From Magicicada septendecula (Eukaryota > Arthropoda > Insecta > Hemiptera > Cicadidae), in assembly GCA_034769895.1 (NCBI GenBank), contig JAWRYS010000675.1:1-64000 (forward strand): a stretch of DNA of 64,000 bases, given 5' to 3'. The position numbers were made by a program, and so were the translations under genes. Shown here piece after piece: positions 1 through 10,292 of this stretch. The stretch's first letter is position 1, and the number at the start of each line of letters is the position of its first letter. The notes beneath the pieces were generated by a model. The model saw nothing but the letters and a program-made list of their open reading frames with translations. It searched no databases and had not been told where the DNA came from.

Positions 1-1731
1 TTCTTCACGATTTTTCTCATTATTCTCTTTCATTCTTTCTTGTAACGATTCTAATTTTTCATTCAATTCTTCCTTGTCTTCCTTTCTTTGTTCCCTAGTT
101 TCTTCCTTCATTTGGTCTATTTTGTCATTATTTCTGTCTAGTTTTTCGTTAATTTTTTCCTCTTTTTCTTAAAATTTTCATCAGTCCTCTCCTGGTTTTT
201 GTTCAATTGTTCCATCATCATTCTCATCATGTTCTCCATTGATTGGGTCGATTTGTCTGGTTGGTCTCTGACCATTACTTCCACTTCCGGTTCTGGTTGG
301 TTTGGGTTTTCTGGTTGGTCCTCCTGGGGATCCTCTTCGAACAATTCTCCCATCATTTCTTCAATTTCTTCCATCTCTTCTTGATCTTCACCTTCAGTTC
401 CTTTCCTTGTTTGGTATCTTGTAACCATGGAATGTCTCCTCATAATCGCCGCTGGTCTTCTTTTAAAGCCTCACCGGTTGGTCGCCAATCTGTAACGTTT
501 TAGACTGTGTGTCTCAGAAAAATGTATGTACACAAGTGTTATATGTTAGTGTTAGTGCGTTCGTCTCGCACTGGGGTCGTTACATCTATTTTGCGCTAAC
601 GATGTCCGTAGCGTTGCTGTAATTACCAGTACAACACAGCAGTAACCTTACCTGTTCTTTTTAGGGGTGTGTTAATCCCGGGCGGCGCCAAATTGTTTAT
701 TAAAACAATTAAACTTATTAATCTATATCTTAATAGGGTGTTCTCAGCTATGACGGTCGGGGCGTTCAAATAATTCCCGCTCGTTCAGCCTTCTGAATCG
801 AGTAGGTAGTTGTACGAATTGCAACTTGAGCGCTGATCGTCAAATCTAGCTTTCGTAACCAAACACAAGTAATACAATACACTCCCTATGAAATAATAAC
901 AACGGTTACTCCCTGTACTAGTTATTTTAATGTGTGATAAGTAAATTTTCAATTAGACAATTAAATTATATTGGTTGATTAACAAATTTATACCGACTTT
1001 TTATATGAAACAATATTTCTCAGGATGACGAATCGATTATGGTAACGATGTGTTCACATCAGCATGGCTGCTGAACGGTGTAGTTATTATAATTACTTTT
1101 GTTCCAAAATCGGGGATTCTTTTGATTACAAGACAAAGAATTCCTATGATTACAATAAAAATACTTTACCTTACTCTAAGTGTACATAAATAATAAGGTG
1201 TGTGGTTACAATCTGTTCTGTAGTGTCGTTAAATGTGTTTCAAAAGTTCGTATTCAAACAATAGGTTATATTTATGTTAACAGATTTTCAGTGTGTTTAT
1301 TTTTCTTAATTAATCTTTGAAAGAGAATATTCGGATTATAGTGAGATCAAATTACTTTTAGTAAAATTTAAAGTTATTTTATTTTTGGAAATAAGGTAAT
1401 TCAAGGGTACTTAACACATCAGATGACTTGGTGTTATCATTCATTGAGTCGTAAGAGGATTGGGCTGCAACAGTTTCTATTTTCATTAATCTTTGGACTT
1501 AAGTAGGTCTGCCGTCCTTTTCATATAGGATGTGGTCATATCTTTCTTTTATTTTCCTGGTAATATGGTCCTTGGTCTTTAGTTAACTGCTCCAGTGGTT
1601 CGTCTGCTTCTTATTCAACCATGGTTTTGAATTTTGTTCACTGTTTTTACATTTTTAGATTAAAAATTGGTCTTCCAAAATTCGGCTTCTGTTCCGTTAG
1701 AGTGACGATTTATGAGTAACGATATTCAACA
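1..1731 (-). mobile_element. Array unit 1 (partial): LTR, leader, start of gag-like region
   Basis: This unit is cut by the window start. LTR-like segment 694-1731, primer-binding site 675-690, leader 444-674, acidic gag-like frame 138-443. The N-terminal part of the coiled-coil frame occupies about 1-112 and continues off the window. The LTR is 1038 bp here, two bases shorter than in the other units. Confidence 0.9.
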
Positions 1732-4589
1732 GTAATTTTTTTCACCAACGTTCGTTTCTATGGTTACCGATTAATTCTGATTGGCTTAGATTGACATAAA
1801 TCCATTGTTATCTTTTATAACACTCGTGGTTCGGGTAACTCTGGTATGTATAACTATTTCTGTCCGTGTGATTTCGGTTTCTTCTACCTTGTACCATAAT
1901 TCCTCTAATACCATATGTTCCGTAGTATTAATGTCTACCTCAATCATTTGATTACTTTGTTGATTAATCAGAGAAGTTAATTTTACCTCCCTCATTAATG
2001 TTATCACTGCTTTTTTATTCTGTATTTCCATTTCTGGTAAATTCCAGTGTTTTACAGACCTTCTTGATTTGTGACACTCTATTTTGTTGAGAGTCCTTTC
2101 GAGTTTGGGTAATTTCCATTTTCTCATTGATTTGCTGAAGTTTTCCTCCACTGGTGTGTTGTGAATTCCCTCTATAATTGCTTTTAAGGTCCTTCTACAA
2201 TCTTTATATTTCATGAATTTGCTTTGGTCGGTAAGGGGTAAATTAAACACATCAATTAGTCCATGCTTCATCATCTCCACTTCTTCTCGTGTTTGTATTA
2301 GTTTCTTTTTATATACTTTTCCCATTTCCTCTGTTTTCTTAATCTTCTTAATGATTCAATTCTTCTTTACTCTTCTACTGTTGGTTTTTATGTGCTTAAT
2401 TTTCTTGGTGTTATTGTTACCTTTATTTTCAGAAAACAGTACCCTTTTGTCTTCTTTAATTTCTATCTCCTTACTAACTTCAGAAGTGGTGTCTAGTGTT
2501 TCATTCCATGGTTTGAAATCACTATCTACTGTTTCATTAAGTTGATCTACTGGGTAACTTGTTTCTTCCCGTCTCTTATTCATCCCCGTTTTTGTCTGTT
2601 TGACTTCTTCATGAAACTCTATTAGTATGAATCTTAATTCTTCTCTATTCTTCTCACTGTCTTCCTTCAACTGTCTTTGGAGAGTTTCACTGTTGTTCTC
2701 GATCTTGTTGTTTAATATTTCAAGATCCTTCTTTATCTGCCTCTTCAGCTCCTCACTCTTCTTTTCTAATGTCTCCTGGCTTCTCTTCAGGGCTTCATGG
2801 TTGCTTTCCATTTTGTTATTCAGGATCTCGATGTCCTCCTTGATTTCTTTCTTTAGTTCTTCACGATTTTTCTCATTATTCTCTTTCATTCTTTCTTGTA
2901 ACGATTCTAATTTTTCATTCAATTCTTCCTTGTCTTCCTTTCTTTGTTCCCTAGTTTCTTCCTTCATTTGGTCTATTTTGTCATTATTTCTGTCTAGTTT
3001 TTCGTTAATTTTTTCCTCTTTTTCTTAAAATTTTCATCAGTCCTCTCCTGGTTTTTGTTCAATTGTTCCATCATCATTCTCATCATGTTCTCCATTGATT
3101 GGGTCGATTTGTCTGGTTGGTCTCTGACCATTACTTCCACTTCGGTTCTGGTTGGTTTGGGTTTTCTGGTTGGTCCTCCTGGGGATCCTCTTCGAACAAT
3201 TCTCCCATCATTTCTTCAATTTCTTCCATCTCTTCTTGATCTTCACCTTCAGTTCCTTTCCTTGTTTGGTATCTTGTAACCATGGAATGTCTCCTCATAA
3301 TCGCCGCTGGTCTTCTTTTAAAGCCTCACCGGTTGGTCGCCAATCTGTAACGTTTTAGACTGTGTGTCTCAGAAAAATGTATGTACACAAGTGTTATATG
3401 TTAGTGTTAGTGCGTTCGTCTCGCACTGGGGTCGTTACATCTATTTTGCGCTAACGATGTCCGTAGCGTTGCTGTAATTACCAGTACAACACAGCAGTAA
3501 CCTTACCTGTTCTTTTTTAGGGGTGTGTTAATCCCGGGCGGCGCCAAATTGTTTATTAAAACAATTAAACTTATTAATCTATATCTTAATAGGGTGTTCT
3601 CAGCTATGACGGTCGGGGCGTTCAAATAATTCCCGCTCGTTCAGCCTTCTGAATCGAGTAGGTAGTTGTACGAATTGCAACTTGAGCGCTGATCGTCAAA
3701 TCTAGCTTTCGTAACCAAACACAAGTAATACAATACACTCCCTATGAAATAATAACAACGGTTACTCCCTGTACTAGTTATTTTAATGTGTGATAAGTAA
3801 AATTTTCAATTAGACAATTAAATTATATTGGTTGATTAACAAATTTATACCGACTTTTTATATGAAACAATATTTCTCAGGATGACGAATCGATTATGGT
3901 AACGATGTGTTCACATCAGCATGGCTGCTGAACGGTGTAGTTATTATAATTACTTTTGTTCCAAAATCGGGGATTCTTTTGATTACAAGACAAAGAATTC
4001 CTATGATTACAATAAAAATACTTTACCTTACTCTAAGTGTACATAAATAATAAGGTGTGTGGTTACAATCTGTTCTGTAGTGTCGTTAAATGTGTTTCAA
4101 AAGTTCGTATTCAAACAATAGGTTATATTTTATGTTAACAGATTTTCAGTGTGTTTATTTTTCTTAATTAATCTTTGAAAGAGAATATTCGGATTATAGT
4201 GAGATCAAATTACTTTTAGTAAAATTTAAAGTTATTTTATTTTTGGAAATAAGGTAATTCAAGGGTACTTAACACATCAGATGACTTGGTGTTATCATTC
4301 ATTGAGTCGTAAGAGGATTGGGCTGCAACAGTTTCTATTTTCATTAATCTTTGGACTTAAGTAGGTCTGCCGTCCTTTTCATATAGGATGTGGTCATATC
4401 TTTCTTTTATTTTCCTGGTAATATGGTCCTTGGTCTTTAGTTAACTGCTCCAGTGGTTCGTCTGCTTCTTATTCAACCATGGTTTTGAATTTTGTTCACT
4501 GTTTTTACATTTTTAGATTAAAAATTGGTCTTCCAAAATTCGGCTTCTGTTCCGTTAGAGTGACGATTTATGAGTAACGATATTCAACA
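1732..4589 (-). mobile_element. Array unit 2: LTR-gag retrotransposon fossil, long form
   Basis: LTR-like segment 3550-4589, primer-binding site 3531-3546. Coiled-coil frame 2356-2967 (203 aa) and third frame 1786-2325 (179 aa). The acidic gag-like region lies at about 2994-3299 and is less open here than in most units. Otherwise nearly identical to unit 3. Confidence 0.92.
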
Positions 4590-4643
4590 GTAATTTTTTT
4601 CACCAACGTTCGTTTCTATGGTTACCGATTAATTCTGATTGGC

Positions 4644-5183
4644 TTAGATTGACATAAATCCATTGTTATCTTTTATAACACTCGTGGTTCGGGTAACTCT
4701 GGTATGTATAACTATTTCTGTCCGTGTGATTTCGGTTTCTTCTACCTTGTACCATAATTCCTCTAATACCATATGTTCCGTAGTATTAATGTCTACCTCA
4801 ATCATTTGATTACTTTGTTGATTAATCAGAGAAGTTAATTTTACCTCCCTCATTAATGTTATCACTGCTTTTTTATTCTGTATTTCCATTTCTGGTAAAT
4901 TCCAGTGTTTTACAGACCTTCTTGATTTGTGACACTCTATTTTGTTGAGAGTCCTTTCGAGTTTGGGTAATTTCCATTTTCTCATTGATTTGCTGAAGTT
5001 TTCCTCCACTGGTGTGTTGTGAATTCCCTCTATAATTGCTTTTAAGGTCCTTCTACAATCTTTATATTTCATGAATTTGCTTTGGTCGGTAAGGGGTAAA
5101 TTAAACACATCAATTAGTCCATGCTTCATCATCTCCACTTCTTCTCGTGTTTGTATTAGTTTCTTTTTATATACTTTTCCCAT
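4644..5183 (-). pseudogene. Third internal frame, 179 aa, unrecognised (reference copy)
   Basis: The frame starts MGKVYKKKLIQTREE and is open in nearly every unit. Residues 45-95 are Lys/Arg-rich with Trp and Cys; residues about 95-145 (from KHWNLPEMEIQNKKAV) have alternating hydrophobic and polar residues. The pattern EIQNKKAVITLM..VKLTSLI loosely recalls the first strands of a retropepsin, which would fit a position downstream of gag, but the match is weak and I do not assign it. The last residues differ from the right-hand copy at 63485-63970, because unit-specific sequence follows there. Part of a broken element. Confidence 0.45.
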
Positions 5184-5213
5184 TTCCTCTGTTTTCTTAA
5201 TCTTCTTAATGAT

Positions 5214-5825
5214 TCAATTCTTCTTTACTCTTCTACTGTTGGTTTTTATGTGCTTAATTTTCTTGGTGTTATTGTTACCTTTATTTTCAGAAAACAGTAC
5301 CCTTTTGTCTTCTTTAATTTCTATCTCCTTACTAACTTCAGAAGTGGTGTCTAGTGTTTCATTCCATGGTTTGAAATCACTATCTACTGTTTCATTAAGT
5401 TGATCTACTGGGTAACTTGTTTCTTCCCGTCTCTTATTCATCCCCGTTTTTGTCTGTTTGACTTCTTCATGAAACTCTATTAGTATGAATCTTAATTCTT
5501 CTCTATTCTTCTCACTGTCTTCCTTCAACTGTCTTTGGAGAGTTTCACTGTTGTTCTCGATCTTGTTGTTTAATATTTCAAGATCCTTCTTTATCTGCCT
5601 CTTCAGCTCCTCACTCTTCTTTTCTAATGTCTCCTGGCTTCTCTTCAGGGCTTCATGGTTGCTTTCCATTTTGTTATTCAGGATCTCGATGTCCTCCTTG
5701 ATTTCTTTCTTTAGTTCTTCACGATTTTTCTCATTATTCTCTTTCATTCTTTCTTGTAACGATTCTAATTTTTCATTCAATTCTTCCTTGTCTTCCTTTC
5801 TTTGTTCCCTAGTTTCTTCCTTCAT
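5214..5825 (-). pseudogene. Coiled-coil gag-like frame, 203 aa (reference copy)
   Basis: The frame starts MKEETREQRKEDKEE. Residues 1-125 are almost wholly Lys/Glu/Asn/Leu with hydrophobic residues at heptad-like spacing, indicating a long coiled coil. An internal duplication is visible: a block around KEDIEILNNK (about residue 43) recurs as KKDLEILNNK (about residue 79). The C-terminal 60 residues are Ser/Thr/Lys/Asn-rich and end in a basic tail (NSRRVKKN). Long Lys/Glu coiled coils occur in Gag of some invertebrate Gypsy elements, so gag origin is likely but inferred. Units carry either this 203-aa form or a 198-aa form lacking one five-residue block. Confidence 0.6.
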
Positions 5826-5851
5826 TTGGTCTATTTTGTCATTATTTCTGT

Positions 5852-6157
5852 CTAGTTTTTCGTTAATTTTTTCCTCTTTTTCTTAAAATTTTCATCAGTC
5901 CTCTCCTGGTTTTTGTTCAATTGTTCCATCATCATTCTCATCATGTTCTCCATTGATTGGGTCGATTTGTCTGGTTGGTCTCTGACCATTACTTCCACTT
6001 CCGGTTCTGGTTGGTTTGGGTTTTCTGGTTGGTCCTCCTGGGGATCCTCTTCGAACAATTCTCCCATCATTTCTTCAATTTCTTCCATCTCTTCTTGATC
6101 TTCACCTTCAGTTCCTTTCCTTGTTTGGTATCTTGTAACCATGGAATGTCTCCTCAT
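5852..6157 (-). pseudogene. Acidic gag-like frame, 101 aa (reference copy)
   Basis: The frame begins MRRHSMVTRYQTRKG and is very acidic at residues 17-55 (runs of Glu, Asp, Pro and Gln), then Met/Gln/Lys-rich. It is the first frame after the leader, where Gag starts in LTR elements. A short Thr/Arg/Lys start followed by an acidic stretch resembles N-termini of insect Gypsy Gag proteins, but there is no diagnostic motif. Counterparts lie at 138-443, 8696-9001, 11540-11845, 14384-14689, 17228-17533, 20087-20392, 22931-23236, 25775-26080, 28619-28924, 31478-31783, 34337-34642, 37181-37486, 40040-40345, 42899-43204 and 57175-57480. The unit is a fossil and this is one gag piece. Confidence 0.55.
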
Positions 6158-6389
6158 AATCGCCGCTGGTCTTCTTTTAAAGCCTCACCGGTTGGTCGCC
6201 AATCTGTAACGTTTTAGACTGTGTGTCTCAGAAAAATGTATGTACACAAGTGTTATATGTTAGTGTTAGTGCGTTCGTCTCGCACTGGGGTCGTTACATC
6301 TATTTTGCGCTAACGATGTCCGTAGCGTTGCTGTAATTACCAGTACAACACAGCAGTAACCTTACCTGTTCTTTTTTAGGGGTGTGTTA
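6158..6389 (-). other. Untranslated leader between primer-binding site and gag-like region
   Basis: About 230 bp between the primer-binding site and the first gag-like frame. It holds the splice-donor-like motif and is relatively rich in CpG and G+C compared with the T-rich surroundings. The stretch near 6188-6202 is nearly self-complementary (TTGG..CCAA), a possible stem. I see no other recognisable element. Confidence 0.5.
6360..6369 (-). other. Splice-donor consensus just after the primer-binding site
   Basis: The minus strand reads ACAG|GTAAGG with the boundary between 6366 and 6365, close to the eukaryotic donor consensus CAG|GTAAGT. It lies about 20 bp downstream of the primer-binding site, where retroviruses and env-bearing Gypsy elements often place the major donor. 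The motif is preserved in the other units I read (for example 3501-3510). Use in splicing is inferred, not shown. Confidence 0.4.
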
Positions 6390-6405
6390 ATCCCGGGCGG
6401 CGCCA
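6390..6405 (-). other. Primer-binding site of the reference unit
   Basis: Read on the minus strand this is TGGCGCCGCCCGGGAT, starting three bases after the LTR end. TGG at the 5' end complements the CCA tail of a tRNA, and TGGCGCC is a common start of retroelement primer-binding sites. The implied tRNA 3' end is ATCCCGGGCGGCGCCA; I could not assign the tRNA species from memory. Equivalent sites lie about 3 bp below every LTR in the array (for example 675-690, 3531-3546). Confidence 0.7.
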
Positions 6406-6408
6406 AAT

Positions 6409-7448
6409 TGTTTATTAAAACAATTAAACTTATTAATCTATATCTTAATAGGGTGTTCTCAGCTATGACGGTCGGGGCGTTCAAATAATTCCCGCTCGTT
6501 CAGCCTTCTGAATCGAGTAGGTAGTTGTACGAATTGCAACTTGAGCGCTGATCGTCAAATCTAGCTTTCGTAACCAAACACAAGTAATACAATACACTCC
6601 CTATGAAATAATAACAACGGTTACTCCCTGTACTAGTTATTTTAATGTGTGATAAGTAAAATTTTCAATTAGACAATTAAATTATATTGGTTGATTAACA
6701 AATTTATACCGACTTTTTATATGAAACAATATTTCTCAGGATGACGAATCGATTATGGTAACGATGTGTTCACATCAGCATGGCTGCTGAACGGTGTAGT
6801 TATTATAATTACTTTTGTTCCAAAATCGGGGATTCTTTTGATTACAAGACAAAGAATTCCTATGATTACAATAAAAATACTTTACCTTACTCTAAGTGTA
6901 CATAAATAATAAGGTGTGTGGTTACAATCTGTTCTGTAGTGTCGTTAAATGTGTTTCAAAAGTTCGTATTCAAACAATAGGTTATATTTTATGTTAACAG
7001 ATTTTCAGTGTGTTTATTTTTCTTAATTAATCTTTGAAAGAGAATATTCGGATTATAGTGAGATCAAATTACTTTTAGTAAAATTTAAAGTTATTTTATT
7101 TTTGGAAATAAGGTAATTCAAGGGTACTTAACACATCAGATGACTTGGTGTTATCATTCATTGAGTCGTAAGAGGATTGGGCTGCAACAGTTTCTATTTT
7201 CATTAATCTTTGGACTTAAGTAGGTCTGCCGTCCTTTTCATATAGGATGTGGTCATATCTTTCTTTTATTTTCCTGGTAATATGGTCCTTGGTCTTTAGT
7301 TAACTGCTCCAGTGGTTCGTCTGCTTCTTATTCAACCATGGTTTTGAATTTTGTTCACTGTTTTTACATTTTTAGATTAAAAATTGGTCTTCCAAAATTC
7401 GGCTTCTGTTCCGTTAGAGTGACGATTTATGAGTAACGATATTCAACA
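6409..7448 (-). repeat. LTR-like segment of the reference unit (unit 3)
   Basis: On the minus strand the segment begins TGTTGAATATC at 7448 and ends ATAAACA at 6409, giving short inverted termini TGTT/AACA. Three bases later the primer-binding site TGGCGCC starts. On the upstream side lies an A-run (GGTGAAAAAAATTAC) that could be a weak polypurine tract. A TATA-like box lies about 305 bp from the 3' end, a plausible U3/R arrangement. Because adjacent units share one LTR there is no second copy within a unit to prove the borders; the 3' border is supported by the primer-binding site, the 5' border is tentative. An AATAAA hexamer lies right at the 3' end (6411-6416). Confidence 0.6.
6714..6721 (-). 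promoter_or_regulatory. TATA-like box inside the LTR
   Basis: The minus strand reads CATATAAAAAGTCGG here, a good TATAAAA match inside the LTR-like segment, about 305 bp before its 3' end. Transcription would be expected to start about 30 bp downstream, near 6685-6690, and run through the leader and gag-like frames. This is inference from position and sequence only. The same box recurs in the other units. Confidence 0.4.
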
Positions 7449-10292
7449 GTAATTTTTTTCACCAACGTTCGTTTCTATGGTTACCGATTAATTCTGATTG
7501 GCTTAGATTGACATAAATCCATTGTTATCTTTTATAACACTCGTGGTTCGGGTAACTCTGGTATGTATAACTATTTCTGTCCGTGTGATTTCGGTTTCTT
7601 CTACCTTGTACCATAATTCCTCTAATACCATATGTTCCGTAGTATTAATGTCTACCTCAATCATTTGATTACTTTGTTGATTAATCAGAGAAGTTAATTT
7701 TACCTCCCTCATTAATGTTATCACTGCTTTTTTATTCTGTATTTCCATTTCTGGTAAATTCCAGTGTTTTACAGACCTTCTTGATTTGTGACACTCTATT
7801 TTGTTGAGAGTCCTTTCGAGTTTGGGTAATTTCCATTTTCTCATTGATTTGCTGAAGTTTTCCTCCACTGGTGTGTTGTGAATTCCCTCTATAATTGCTT
7901 TTAAGGTCCTTCTACAATCTTTATATTTCATGAATTTGCTTTGGTCGGTAAGGGGTAAATTAAACACATCAATTAGTCCATGCTTCATCATCTCCACTTC
8001 TTCTCGTGTTTGTATTAGTTTCTTTTTATATACTTTTCCCATTTCCTCTGTTTTCTTAATCTTCTTAATGATTCAATTCTTCTTTACTCTTCTACTGTTG
8101 GTTTTTATGTGCTTAATTTTCTTGGTGTTATTGTTACCTTTATTTTCAGAAAACAGTACCCTTTTGTCTTCTTTAATTTCTATCTCCTTACTAACTTCAG
8201 AAGTGGTGTCTAGTGTTTCATTCCATGGTTTGAAATCACTATCTACTGTTTCATTAAGTTGATCTACTGGGTAACTTGTTTCTTCCCATCTCTTATTCAT
8301 CCCCGTTCTTGTCTGTTTGACTTCTTCATGAAACTCTATTAGTATGAATCTTAATTCTTCTCTATTCTTCTCACTGTCTTCCTTCAACTGTCTTTGGAGA
8401 GTTTCACTGTTGTTTAATATTTCAAGATCCTTCTTTATCTGCCTCTTCAGCTCCTCACTCTTCTTTTCTAATGTCTCCTGGCTTCTCTTCAGGGCTTCAT
8501 GGTTGCTTTCCATTTTGTTATTCAGGATCTCGATGTCCTCCTTGATTTCTTTCTTTAGTTCTTCACGATTTTTCTCATTATTCTCTTTCATTCTTTCTTG
8601 TAACGATTCTAATTTTTCATTCAATTCTTCCTTGTCTTCCTTTCTTTGTTCCCTAGTTTCTTCCTTCATTTGGTCTATTTTGTCATTATTTCTGTCTAGT
8701 TTTTCGTTAATTTTTTCCTCTTTTTCTTAAAATTTTCATCAGTCCTCTCCTGGTTTTTGTTCAATTGTTCCATCATCATTCTCATCATGTTCTCCATTGA
8801 TTGGGTCGATTTGTCTGGTTGGTCTCTGACCATTACTTCCACTTCCGGTTCTGGTTGGTTTGGGTTTTCTGGTTGGTCCTCCTGGGGATCCTCTTCGAAC
8901 AATTCTCCCATCATTTCTTCAATTTCTTCCATCTCTTCTTGATCTTCACCTTCAGTTCCTTTCCTTGTTTGGTATCTTGTAACCATGGAATGTCTCCTCA
9001 TAATCGCCGCTGGTCTTCTTTTAAAGCCTCACCGGTTGGTCGCCAATCTGTAACGTTTTAGACTGTGTGTCTCAGAAAAATGTATGTACACAAGTGTTAT
9101 ATGTTAGTGTTAGTGCGTTCGTCTCGCACTGGGGTCGTTACATCTATTTTGCGCTAACGATGTCCGTAGCGTTGCTGTAATTACCAGTACAACACAGCAG
9201 TAACCTTACCTGTTCTTTTTTAGGGGTGTGTTAATCCCGGGCGGCGCCAAATTGTTTATTAAAACAATTAAACTTATTAATCTATATCTTAATAGGGTGT
9301 TCTCAGCTATGACGGTCGGGGCGTTCAAATAATTCCCGCTCGTTCAGCCTTCTGAATCGAGTAGGTAGTTGTACGAATTGCAACTTGAGCGCTGATCGTC
9401 AAATCTAGCTTTCGTAACCAAACACAAGTAATACAATACACTCCCTATGAAATAATAACAACGGTTACTCCCTGTACTAGTTATTTTAATGTGTGATAAG
9501 TAAAATTTTCAATTAGACAATTAAATTATATTGGTTGATTAACAAATTTATACCGACTTTTTATATGAAACAATATTTCTCAGGATGACGAATCGATTAT
9601 GGTAACGATGTGTTCACATCAGCATGGCTGCTGAACGGTGTAGTTATTATAATTACTTTTGTTCCAAAATCGGGGATTCTTTTGATTACAAGACAAAGAA
9701 TTCCTATGATTACAATAAAAATACTTTACCTTACTCTAAGTGTACATAAATAATAAGGTGTGTGGTTACAATCTGTTCTGTAGTGTCGTTAAATGTGTTT
9801 CAAAAGTTCGTATTCAAACAATAGGTTATATTTTATGTTAACAGATTTTCAGTGTGTTTATTTTTCTTAATTAATCTTTGAAAGAGAATATTCGGATTAT
9901 AGTGAGATCAAATTACTTTTAGTAAAATTTAAAGTTATTTTATTTTTGGAAATAAGGTAATTCAAGGGTACTTAACACATCAGATGACTTGGTGTTATCA
10001 TTCATTGAGTCGTAAGAGGATTGGGCTGCAACAGTTTCTATTTTCATTAATCTTTGGACTTAAGTAGGTCTGCCGTCCTTTTCATATAGGATGTGGTCAT
10101 ATCTTTCTTTTATTTTCCTGGTAATATGGTCCTTGGTCTTTAGTTAACTGCTCCAGTGGTTCGTCTGCTTCTTATTCAACCATGGTTTTGAATTTTGTTC
10201 ACTGTTTTTACATTTTTAGATTAAAAATTGGTCTTCCAAAATTCGGCTTCTGTTCCGTTAGAGTGACGATTTATGAGTAACGATATTCAACA
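7449..10292 (-). mobile_element. Array unit 4: short form (2844 bp)
   Basis: LTR-like segment 9253-10292; acidic frame 8696-9001; coiled-coil frame 8073-8669 (198 aa); third frame 7503-8042. First of four consecutive units that share the short coiled coil together with the coiled-coil residues TRTGMNKRW. Confidence 0.92.

Larger units (their letters stand above)
4590..7448 (-). mobile_element. Array unit 3: reference unit, long form (2859 bp)
   Basis: This unit is used for the detailed sub-feature entries. LTR-like segment 6409-7448, primer-binding site 6390-6405, leader 6158-6389, acidic frame 5852-6157, coiled-coil frame 5214-5825, third frame 4644-5183, and 54 bp of 3' internal sequence at 4590-4643 that abuts the LTR of unit 2. 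No protease, reverse transcriptase or integrase motif is recognisable with confidence inside it. Confidence 0.93.

Noticed and set aside
5485-5886. Plus-strand frames of 61, 86, 110, 128 and 133 aa recurring in every unit, Phe/Ser/Leu-rich and membrane-protein-like
   Set aside because: They are antisense shadows of the Lys/Glu-rich minus-strand gag-like frames; the composition follows directly from reading AAR/GAR codons on the opposite strand.
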